From: Sphingomonas sp. UBA4766 | GTDB taxonomy: Bacteria; Pseudomonadota; Alphaproteobacteria; Sphingomonadales; Sphingomonadaceae | NCBI GenBank assembly: GCA_002403415.1 | Contig: DHHS01000136.1 | Coordinates: forward strand, 819-13,222 | Direction of reading: 5' to 3' | DNA length: 12,404 bases | In this document: one piece after another, positions 7,398 to 12,404 of the stretch | Layout: every line of letters begins with the position of its first letter | How positions within the stretch are numbered: position 1 is the first letter of the stretch | The notes under the pieces: model-generated | The model's input: only the letters and a program-made list of their open reading frames with translations | Database searches by the model: none | Told to the model about the DNA's origin: nothing | Translations under genes and position numbers: made by a program

Positions 7398-8011
7398 CGC
7401 GTGACGAACTTGAAGATGAACAGCGTCTGCCTACGAAGATGGCATTGCCCAAAAGCTCATCGTCGCCCATTCCCACGGGCAAACTCAGCACCGTCTCGAT
7501 CAGATTTCGTCAGGCTTGCCAAAAAGGTGAGCGCGGACGCTTGGCGCGGACGCGTGCATTGGAGCAGGCTCACGATGAGTTACTTCGCCAGCATTGGCAG
7601 GGGGCGAATGCTCCCGACAGTGTGGGCGCATTCGTAGCGGCTTTGCCTGAATTAATAAAAGAGGCGAAAGTGGCCGCATTGACGAGGGAGCAAGTGCTTG
7701 CAGTACTACAAGCGGGGAATGCCTCTCCGGCTGTTCAGCGGCGCGCGGCAACCGAACTGAAGCGACTAACAGCGCCGAAACGGCCAGGTCGGAAAGCGAA
7801 ATCGAAGGTTGAGCGCGCCCCGACGCTCGTTCTTGCGGCGCAATTGGCGCGGAATTTGATTGGGGCATTAGGTGCGCGCGGCGAGAACGAGCGCGGCTAT
7901 GTCGCAGAGTATGCGGCTGAGTGGGCGTCCTACGTCCATAGTCGGGGCGTTCGATCGCAAAGCGTGATTGACACCCTTAACCGTCCGAGGACCCGCAATT
8001 TTGCCATCTAG
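7394..8011 (+). CDS. Hypothetical protein (205 aa), translationally coupled to int
   Basis: I do not recognise this protein. ATG 7394 overlaps the int stop (ATGA), the classical arrangement for translational coupling; a longer in-frame start at 7313 would lie deep inside int. The chain begins MTRDELEDEQRL and has a helical Ala/Leu/Glu-rich middle (about 35-125, e.g. ALEQAHDELLRQHW, LTREQVLAVLQAG). A strongly basic linker follows (KRPGRKAKSKVERA, around residue 135-148), then a helical tail containing two Tyr-rich helices (RGYVAEYAAEWASYVHSRG), ending RTRNFAI. No signal peptide or membrane helix is seen. The basic linker suggests nucleic acid contact. Its place directly after int suggests a helper in integration/excision or regulation, but that is inference from position only. 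Confidence 0.75.
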   Translation: MTRDELEDEQRLPTKMALPKSSSSPIPTGKLSTVSIRFRQACQKGERGRLARTRALEQAHDELLRQHWQGANAPDSVGAFVAALPELIKEAKVAALTREQVLAVLQAGNASPAVQRRAATELKRLTAPKRPGRKAKSKVERAPTLVLAAQLARNLIGALGARGENERGYVAEYAAEWASYVHSRGVRSQSVIDTLNRPRTRNFAI

Positions 8012-8084
8012 TCGTCACCGCCCCAAATAACCTCCAATTGCGGCGGGGCTTTGAACGTCAATTCCACCGAAGCTTCTTTTCGGA

Positions 8085-8103
8085 GCCGGAATCGCATTCC
8101 GGC
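8085..8103 (+). promoter_or_regulatory. Perfect short hairpin/operator candidate before the alpA operon
   Basis: GCCGGAAT (8085-8092) and ATTCCGGC (8096-8103) are perfect inverted repeats around CGC. An outer pair, GCTTC (8072-8076) with GAAGC (8107-8111), could extend the structure. It ends 8 bases before the AAGGAGG ribosome binding site of the first HTH gene. It could be a dimeric repressor operator or an mRNA hairpin affecting translation. There is no T-tract, so a terminator is less likely. Confidence 0.4.
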
Positions 8104-8123
8104 GCTGAAGCAAGGAGGAAGCG

Positions 8124-8327
8124 GTGGCAGTGCTTGAGGAAATCATCCGTGCGGCTGACCTACACAAGTATGTCGGACTGAAGCGCACACAGGTTAAGGT
8201 ACTGGTGGACGCGGGCGAACTGCCCCCACCCATTCTCTTATCTCCATCGGGTCGAGCCAAGGGTTGGCTCAAGAGCGACGTGCAGGCGTGGAAAGCCCGC
8301 CGGATTGCCGAGTCGCGGGGAGCCTGA
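8124..8327 (+). CDS. AlpA-family helix-turn-helix regulator 1
   Basis: A small DNA-binding protein (67 aa) of the AlpA/MerR-like excisionase type; AlpA of the E. coli cryptic prophage CP4-57 activates the integrase gene and excision. The sequence shows the family layout: an N-terminal helix (IIRAADLHKYVGLKRTQ), a turn with recognition helix (VKVLVDAGELPPP), a wing ILLSPSGRAKGWLKSDV and a C-terminal helix. Translation starts at GTG 8124, justified by a strong AAGGAGG at 8112-8118 with 5 nt spacing; no ATG is well placed. The next HTH gene starts 2 nt after its stop. The likely role is control of int/excision or of the replication operon it heads. Confidence 0.8.
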   Translation: MAVLEEIIRAADLHKYVGLKRTQVKVLVDAGELPPPILLSPSGRAKGWLKSDVQAWKARRIAESRGA

Positions 8328-8329
8328 CT

Positions 8330-8644
8330 ATGCCTGCCCGCAAGCACCGCGCAGGTGCCGAGCTAGCCGAATGGGAAGCCCGCAAGCAGCGACGCGTTAA
8401 ACAGATGGACCTCGCCCGCGAGCGCGCCAAGCGCCTCAGCGGTCACACGCTCGTACGCCCCATCGAGGCGGCGGCCATGCTCGGCATCACGCCTAAGACG
8501 CTGCGGGAACTTGAGGCCGATGGCAAGTTGCCGCCGCGCGTCACGTTCAGCCCCAAGGTGTTCGGCTGGCGCCTCTCCGACATCGAGGCTTTGATCGAAG
8601 CGCGAATGGGACATTCCGCCAAAGAGGTAGCTATCGATGGCTAA
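8330..8644 (+). CDS. AlpA-like helix-turn-helix protein 2
   Basis: A 104-aa protein with a basic, arginine-rich N-terminal helix (about 1-40, many Arg/Lys/Glu, coiled-coil-like) joined to an AlpA/HTH_17-like domain. The domain runs VRPIEAAAMLGITPKTLREL, then EADGKLPPRVTF, a wing SPKVFGWRLSDI, and helix EALIEARM. ATG 8330 is preferred over the in-frame upstream start at 8264, because GGGGAG at 8317-8322 fits and the upstream start would overlap the first HTH gene by more than 60 nt. Its last 8 bases overlap the primase gene. A second HTH of the same fold directly beside the first suggests two regulators with different sites, or one acting as a replication-linked or excision protein; the sequence does not say which. 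Confidence 0.75.
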   Translation: MPARKHRAGAELAEWEARKQRRVKQMDLARERAKRLSGHTLVRPIEAAAMLGITPKTLRELEADGKLPPRVTFSPKVFGWRLSDIEALIEARMGHSAKEVAIDG

Positions 8645-9320
8645 CCTAGACAATGATGCCAAAGCGCCTGACGACCAGTTCCATGACGAGGTGATACAGC
8701 GAACTCATCGACCGACGAAGCTCGCGCCGGACGTAGACACTGTGCGCGAATTCTTGACAATGATCGCTGATGAGATGGGGCAGGTGCATCTCGTGGCTAT
8801 CCATCCCGACGGCAATCAGCCCGTCGAAGGCCGCGACTTCGGTACTGACGAATCCGGAGCCGTTGCGTTCGCGGTCGAACGCAATGCGGACGGGCGCAAC
8901 ATCTATTGGAGCGTGAACGCGGTAAGGCGTGGATTGCACAAGAAACCAACCAAGGCGGACATCGTCGGCGGTCGTTTCGCTCATGTCGATATCGACCCTC
9001 CCAAAGATGGCGGGCTGTTCGACAAGGCGAATGAACTTGCGCGGTTGGAGGCGTTGCCCTGTCCACCCTCATTCGTGATCGACAGCGGCGGCGGTATTCA
9101 AGCCTTTTGGCGGCTGGGCCTGGGACGCCACACGCTGCTTCAGGTGGAAATCGCCAATCGCCAGATCAGGGATGCCTGTGGTGGCGACAATTGCCAGAAC
9201 ATCGACCGCGTTATGCGCGTGCCCGGCACGATCAACTGGCCTGATGCGCGCAAACGGGAACGCGGGCGGGTGCCTGTCCTCTCCACCATGTTGAGGGGAT
9301 GGAACGATGCTGACCTATGA
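8637..9320 (+). CDS. RepB-like primase / PrimPol (archaeo-eukaryotic primase superfamily)
   Basis: A small primase (227 aa) that would make primers for replication of the element. The three AEP motifs are readable: FAHVDIDPP with D118 and D120 (metal binding); VIDSGGGIQAFWRL at 147-160, where the usual motif-II His position appears as Gln155; and NIDRVMRVPGTINWP with D190 and PGTIN (196-200). The N-terminal ~100 residues carry the preceding beta-sheet region (QVHLVAIHPDG, NIYWSVNAVRRGL). ATG 8637 has GAGG at 8624-8627, 9 nt upstream, and overlaps the HTH gene by 8 bases. The stop lies 14 bases inside the helicase gene, so the two products are probably made together and act as a pair, like RepB'/RepA of RSF1010-type replicons or the primase and helicase halves of P4 alpha. 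Confidence 0.8.
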   Translation: MANLDNDAKAPDDQFHDEVIQRTHRPTKLAPDVDTVREFLTMIADEMGQVHLVAIHPDGNQPVEGRDFGTDESGAVAFAVERNADGRNIYWSVNAVRRGLHKKPTKADIVGGRFAHVDIDPPKDGGLFDKANELARLEALPCPPSFVIDSGGGIQAFWRLGLGRHTLLQVEIANRQIRDACGGDNCQNIDRVMRVPGTINWPDARKRERGRVPVLSTMLRGWNDADL

Positions 9321-10824
9321 TGTCGCAAATTTGTTGGCCGCATTCCCTGCGGTGTCGCGCGACCCCGCGCCTAAGTCCGATACCCCGCCTGTTGGAGACG
9401 AGTATTCGTTGGAGACTGCAGCAAGCTTGGGGTTGACGTTCGACGCGCCGTTGCGGCGGCTGATCGAGCAGCCGACGGGCAAGGATCGGTCGGCTGACGT
9501 TATGGCGTGTGCCGCCGCAATGGTCCGCATAGGCTATGGTGATGCGGCGATCCTCGGCACTCTGTTAAACCCAACCAATGCCGTGGCGGCTCACTGCCTT
9601 TCGCAACCGGACAGTTTCAGGGCAGCCGCGCGCGCGATCCAGCGGGCGCGGGCAAGCCTGCCCTCTGCACCGCCTGGCAGTGACCCGTCTGCCATCGAGG
9701 CGAAGCCGTTCGTATGGCGCGACCCCAAGAGCCTGCCGGAACGGCCTTGGGTCTATGGACGCTTGTTGCTCCGGGGCAGCGTGACGGCCATCGTCTCGCC
9801 CGGCGGGTTGGGCAAAACAACCCTGAACATCGGAACCGCGCTCGCCTTGGTTTCGGGCCGGAGCCTGTTTGGGCAAAAGGTCATCAAGGGGCCGCACCGC
9901 GTATGGATTTGGAACCTTGAAGATTCGGGCGACGAACTGGCGCGGGCGATAAGCGGCGCGATCAAGCATTGGGGTCTAGCGCCAGACGACCTAGGCGAAC
10001 GCTTATTCGTCAATTCGGGGCTGGACGGAGACCGATTGTGCATCGCGACTCAGACGCGCGATCTGGGACCGAGGATCACCGAGCCGGTGGTCGAAGCCCT
10101 GAAATCGCAAATCCGCCAGCGCCGGATCGACGTTCTGATTATCGACCCGTTCGTGTCGAGCCACATGGTGTCTGAGAACGACAACATGGCCGTGGACATG
10201 GTGGTCAAGCAATGGTCGGCCATCGCGGCGGAACTCGGATGCGCCGTGGTCTTGGTTCACCACACCCGGAAGGTGAACGGGCAAACCGCCGATGCTGAAG
10301 CTGCGCGCGGCGCTTCTGCATTGGTCAATGCCGCGCGGGCGGTGCTTGTGCTGAACCGCATGACCGAAAAGGAGGCCAAGAGCTACGCCATCCCGCCGGA
10401 CGAAATTCGGTTCTATTTCCGCGTGACCGCCGACAAACAGAACCGCGCGCCGCCCTCCAAGGCGGACTGGTATAAGCTCGAAGGCGTGATGCTCGAAAAT
10501 GGGCCGCACGGTGGCGATAGTGTCGGCGTTGTCGTGCCGTGGAACCCGCCGGATGCGGTCGCGAGTGTCTCGCTTGAGGTTCTTGCCGAAGTGCAGCGCC
10601 GTGCTGACGAAGGCTCCTTTCGAGAGTCGGATCGCGCCGTCGATTGGATTGGCCACATGGTAGCCGATGTTTTGGACGTGGACATCTCGAACCCGGCGGC
10701 CAAGCGCAGGATCAAGCTGCTCATTGCGACTTGGATCGCCGCCGGTGACCTGATGATCCGGGAACGGTATGTCGAGAGCCGCAAGAAAACCTTGCCATTC
10801 GTCATTTCCGGCGTTCGGATGTGA
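9307..10824 (+). CDS. RepA-type hexameric replicative helicase (AAA_25/RecA-fold ATPase)
   Basis: A 505-aa protein of the RecA-fold replicative helicase group (RSF1010 RepA-like). The N-terminal ~140 residues are helical and end in FVWRDPKSLPERPWVYG, the typical entry to the ATPase domain. Walker A is SPGGLGKTT (G166-T172, K170) and Walker B is IDVLIIDP (D280); a HHTRK motif (H318/H319) occupies the place of the glutamine/histidine sensor. GASALVNAARAVLVLNRM continues the core. The C-terminal ~100 residues include a winged-helix-like region (RRIKLLIATWIAAGDLMI). It would unwind the element's origin or fork with the primase. The start at 9307 overlaps the primase gene by 14 bases and has GAGGGGA upstream. 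It is the last gene of the 8124-10824 operon and faces the DUF5818-like gene convergently. Confidence 0.85.
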   Translation: MLTYDVANLLAAFPAVSRDPAPKSDTPPVGDEYSLETAASLGLTFDAPLRRLIEQPTGKDRSADVMACAAAMVRIGYGDAAILGTLLNPTNAVAAHCLSQPDSFRAAARAIQRARASLPSAPPGSDPSAIEAKPFVWRDPKSLPERPWVYGRLLLRGSVTAIVSPGGLGKTTLNIGTALALVSGRSLFGQKVIKGPHRVWIWNLEDSGDELARAISGAIKHWGLAPDDLGERLFVNSGLDGDRLCIATQTRDLGPRITEPVVEALKSQIRQRRIDVLIIDPFVSSHMVSENDNMAVDMVVKQWSAIAAELGCAVVLVHHTRKVNGQTADAEAARGASALVNAARAVLVLNRMTEKEAKSYAIPPDEIRFYFRVTADKQNRAPPSKADWYKLEGVMLENGPHGGDSVGVVVPWNPPDAVASVSLEVLAEVQRRADEGSFRESDRAVDWIGHMVADVLDVDISNPAAKRRIKLLIATWIAAGDLMIRERYVESRKKTLPFVISGVRM

Positions 10825-10848
10825 AACGGCCCGCGCCTCCCGCGCCTA

Positions 10849-10920
10849 TGCCGCGTCTTGTGACTGGCGGCATCAGCGTCCCGCGTACCCGCGCTTGCCG
10901 CGCTTCCCTTTAGGGAGCGC
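10849..10920 (+). terminator. Hairpins downstream of the replication operon
   Basis: TGCCGC (10849-10854) pairs with GCGGCA (10867-10872) around a 12-nt loop, 24 nt after the helicase stop. A second stem pairs GCGCT-CCC (10900-10908, one bulged T) with GGGAGCGC (10913-10920) around TTTA. Neither is followed by a clear T-run, so they are candidate weak or factor-assisted terminators. Confidence 0.35.
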
Positions 10921-11004
10921 AGCAATGCGCGCGCGGGGAGGGAATTAGCGCGACGAGGAATTTCCTGCTAACAGGTATTTATCAGGCCCCTACGGGCTGA
11001 AAGA

Positions 11005-11031
11005 CCCCATCTAAATAGCGTTTATCTGGGG
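11005..11031 (-). terminator. Hairpin at the convergent gene ends
   Basis: CCCCA (11005-11009) pairs with TGGGG (11027-11031), and inside it TAAA (11012-11015) with TTTA (11021-11024). It covers the stop codon of the minus-strand DUF5818-like gene and lies in the stretch where the plus and minus transcripts converge, so it may act in both directions. An AAAGACCCC motif copy overlaps its left arm (11000-11008). Confidence 0.3.
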
Positions 11032-11318
11032 CAGCCGCCGATCCTTGCTGCAAAGCTCGGCCACATTCTGCGCAAGCGAGCCGTTGGTGACGAGCGCGGT
11101 GGTGGCGGGCCATCGCCAACCCAAATCCGATCAACGTCGAGCAGGTTGAAGCCGGATCGGGTACCCTCGACTGTTACTTGCTTGCCGATAAGATGGCGCG
11201 TTCGCCCGGAGACATCGACGAACCAATAAGCGCCGTCCCCAAGCTCAAGCCGATACATGCCAATGCGGGCATCCCAGCAAAGTTCGCCGGTGACCGTGTA
11301 GCGCGTGCCCCTCGGCAT
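11022..11318 (-). CDS. Small DUF5818-like protein
   Basis: A 98-aa minus-strand protein. Residues 1-66 form a compact beta-rich unit: MPRGTRYTVTGELCWDARIG, then YRLELGDGAYWFVDV, LIGKQVTVEGTRSGFN and LLDVDRIWV. I recognise this pattern as the DUF5818 type known from sphingomonads; its function is not known to me. The shape (strand, Leu-Glu strand, Trp-containing strand, G-Q-V-T-V-E-G) looks like a small OB/beta-barrel fold. The ATG at 11318 has GAGGGGAG upstream on the minus strand. The last ~30 residues (PPPPRSSPTARLRR... to GGCPR) are proline/arginine-rich and look like an unrelated extension past the domain, perhaps after a lost stop. It is preceded by a long structured leader, so its expression may be controlled after transcription starts. 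Confidence 0.65.
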   Translation of the reverse strand: MPRGTRYTVTGELCWDARIGMYRLELGDGAYWFVDVSGRTRHLIGKQVTVEGTRSGFNLLDVDRIWVGDGPPPPRSSPTARLRRMWPSFAARIGGCPR

Positions 11319-11381
11319 GGCGCTTCTCCCCTCGAAGCCGGTGCGGTGCGCCCCCGCGTGGCTTCATCTGATCCTTGGTGA

Positions 11382-11569
11382 TCGGGGAGTTGATACACCG
11401 CACAAGACGGCCCCTTGGCCTTTAGGCGGAGGCCCTGGACATACGCCAAGGGCTCCCCGACCATAAGGGGTCAGAGAGGTGTGCTGTCACGGCCAGCACG
11501 GTCCGCTTGTGCGGGGGTATCAAGCCCCGAGAGCCGTGCGTGGCGGCTCCGAGCCGAGTTATCTCTCGG
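11382..11569 (-). ncRNA. Structured RNA with mutually exclusive pairings (P4 CI-RNA-like candidate)
   Basis: Segments 11382-11406 and 11506-11530 are reverse complements over about 22 of 25 positions (blocks TCGGGG, TTGATAC, CCGCACAAG, with two small interruptions). Each also has a local partner. Within 11512-11529, CGGGG/CCCCG puts GTATCAAG in a loop. 11382-11389 TCGGGGAG pairs with CTCCCCGA at 11453-11460, whose neighbour GCCAAGGG (11445-11452) pairs with CCCTTGGC (11412-11419). Further hairpins are GTGCTG/CAGCAC (11481-11499), GAGCCG/CGGCTC (11531-11549) and CCGAGAG/CTCTCGG (11527-11569). On the minus strand this lies about 60-250 nt upstream of the DUF5818-like start. The loop-versus-target arrangement recalls seqB with seqA/seqC of P4 immunity. 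The pairings are seen directly; RNA identity and function are inferred. Confidence 0.45.
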
Positions 11570-11677
11570 AAAGTGAGGCGGGGCAACAGAATAGCACCAC
11601 CACCCCACGCGCGGCGTCGTCGCGGATGGGATTTCGGTGCGGCCACCAAATACTGAGAACAGTGAGATATCAGGAGA

Positions 11678-11710
11678 GGTCAAAGGTCAAAAGACCCTAA
11701 AAAGACCCCT
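11678..11710. repeat. GGTCAAA and AAAGACCC tandem repeats
   Basis: Two GGTCAAA copies (11678-11691, 7-bp period) run into AAAAGACCCT (11689-11698) and AAAAAGACCCCT (11699-11710). The second pair matches the tandem AAAGACCCCT repeats before int (5896-5916) in motif and spacing. The last copy also forms a 6-bp hairpin (AAAAAG with CTTTTT at 11709-11714-type positions). Candidate binding site for integrase, AlpA-like regulator or replication initiator. Confidence 0.45.
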
Positions 11711-11824
11711 TTTTGTCAGTTATCGTCCGCACGACCGGAATTCTTTCAATCTTAATGATTGATATAATGAAGAAAATAGCCATGGGACATCAAGTGCCCC
11801 TTGCCTTATAAAGACAGAGGGCAT

Positions 11825-12404
11825 TCAAGACGCGCCAGTGGTCCGATGCGCGGGCATATCCGCTACGATAATCTGCTGGGTTGTGTCATCCCACCCGTAG
11901 TAAATTCTCAAACAGTTTTCCGGGGCGCGAGAATTGCCGCCTGTCTTTATATGCCAGTCGATCTTGATCTTGCCGCTCATCCAACTGCTATCAAACGCAT
12001 CACTGCCGCAGGGCGCATTGCGAATACCAGATTCCAGCGCCTCATCGCGCAATGACCCGCCGCCTTCCATGAATCGTGATCGGCATGCCGTCGCGAGCCA
12101 AAGCATGCAGCGCGCCACTAGCTGAACATTGCCAAAGATCGCTTTCTTGCATCCCCTTCGCGCTGCCCCAGTGAGCACAACACGGCCGACGAGCTGCTCA
12201 TCACACCAATCGACAAAGCTGCCCCACTTCTCAGGAAGCTGCGCGCTGTCGTCTGGATCAATTCCGCGTTCCTTCAACTGTTGTAGGAGCTGCTGAACCC
12301 TTGCCGCCGCGTTAGCACTTTGCGCTTCCGCCAATCGCGCACGCTCTTCGGCCATTGCCGATTCTTCGATAGCTAGGCTCTCGTGTCCCCCGTCAGCACC
12401 AATG
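11825..12404 (-). CDS. Coiled-coil hypothetical protein, C-terminal part (5' end outside window)
   Basis: The minus-strand frame is open from the right window edge to the TGA at 11827-11825 (193 visible residues). An internal ATG at 12355 is not needed as a start, because the coiled coil continues upstream of it (IEESAMAEERARLAEAQSANAA). The first ~55 visible residues are a charged Ala/Glu/Gln/Leu helix with heptad-like spacing, ending in LKERGIDPDD. The remainder is a compact cysteine- and tryptophan-containing domain (WGSFVDWCDEQLVGRVVLTG, RRGCKKAIFG), ending in beta-strand-like LRIYYGWDDTTQQIIVADM and PAHRTTGAS. No signal peptide or membrane helix is visible. I do not recognise the family. 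Its sequence texture differs from the replication genes and it is transcribed toward them; it is probably accessory cargo of the element. Confidence 0.65.
   Translation of the reverse strand, partial: IGADGGHESLAIEESAMAEERARLAEAQSANAAARVQQLLQQLKERGIDPDDSAQLPEKWGSFVDWCDEQLVGRVVLTGAARRGCKKAIFGNVQLVARCMLWLATACRSRFMEGGGSLRDEALESGIRNAPCGSDAFDSSWMSGKIKIDWHIKTGGNSRAPENCLRIYYGWDDTTQQIIVADMPAHRTTGAS

Larger units (their letters stand above)
11319..11824 (-). promoter_or_regulatory. 506-bp gene-less stretch: leader of the DUF5818-like gene and AT-rich spacer
   Basis: No convincing protein gene lies here. 11382-11569 is packed with hairpins and complementary segments (listed separately). 11678-11710 holds the GGTCAAA and AAAGACCC repeats; on the minus strand this gives TTGACCTTTGACC, a possible -35 region, without a clear -10. 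11711-11824 is more AT-rich than its surroundings and contains a weak imperfect hairpin (GGGACA 11784-11789 with TGCCCC 11795-11800, one mismatch) that could end the minus-strand coiled-coil gene. Confidence 0.5.

Noticed and set aside
11174..11464. Minus-strand 96-aa frame overlapping the DUF5818-like gene
   Set aside because: It overlaps the start of the better-supported gene in another frame and runs through the structured leader; composition looks random.
11382..11569. CRISPR array or tmRNA/RNase P RNA as explanation of the repeats
   Set aside because: The repeats are inverted, only two copies exist, there are no regular spacers, and no tmRNA or RNase P landmark sequence is seen.
11763..11768. 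TATAAT hexamer on the plus strand
   Set aside because: No acceptable -35 lies 16-18 bp upstream, and it would drive transcription only into the antisense of the minus-strand gene; chance in an AT-rich spacer is likely.
11801..12055. Plus-strand 84-aa frame
   Set aside because: It lies wholly antisense to the coiled-coil gene, which has the better protein-like composition, and it has no convincing ribosome binding site.
11711..12404. Right attachment site of the element within the window
   Set aside because: No second copy of the tRNA-Arg 3' segment (CGCACCCGAAGGGATTCGAA) is present to the right of 5760.

Overview
The window reads as high-GC alphaproteobacterial DNA, most likely from a sphingomonad. 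The grounds are the codon use, the AlpA/RepB-type/RepA-type genes, and a small minus-strand protein that I recognise, with moderate confidence, as the DUF5818 type seen in Sphingomonadaceae. No species can be named from this sequence.

Region 1 (1-5659, all on +) is chromosomal backbone: a type I secretion locus. It starts inside a gene for a secreted RTX-type protein (three degenerate calcium-binding nonapeptides between two tandem ~130-residue modules). A strong hairpin just after its stop is followed by the complete export machine: an inner-membrane ABC ATPase of the PrtD class, a HlyD-family periplasmic adaptor, and a TolC-family outer-membrane channel. The three transporter genes are tightly packed (2-nt gap, then an ATGA overlap). 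The RTX protein is the obvious candidate cargo.

Region 2 (5712 to the right edge) is an integrated mobile element whose left junction is visible. At 5712-5759 lies only the 3' half of a tRNA-Arg(CCG) on the minus strand (anticodon loop, variable loop, T arm, acceptor 3' strand and CCA). The sequence then diverges and a P4-type tyrosine recombinase follows at 5943. No second copy of this tRNA segment is in the window, so the element continues past 12404. Its genes run int - unknown 205-aa protein (ATGA overlap), then a compact operon of two AlpA-like helix-turn-helix proteins, an archaeo-eukaryotic-type primase and a RepA-type hexameric helicase. This is an autonomous replication module like those of phage satellites and plasmid-derived islands. 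No capsid, tail, conjugation or relaxase gene is visible.

Region 3 (10825-12404) holds two minus-strand genes: a small DUF5818-like protein with a ~500-nt gene-less leader, and the 3' part of a coiled-coil protein of unknown function that runs off the right edge. The leader is the most interesting part of the window. It contains several hairpins and two segments (11382-11406 and 11506-11530) that are near-perfect reverse complements; each can also fold locally instead. This resembles, in logic, the antisense/attenuation immunity RNA (CI RNA) of satellite phage P4, but here it lies downstream of, and opposite to, the replication operon. Tandem AAAGACCC-type repeats occur both just upstream of int and just upstream of this leader, suggesting a shared binding protein (integrase arm sites or AlpA operators).
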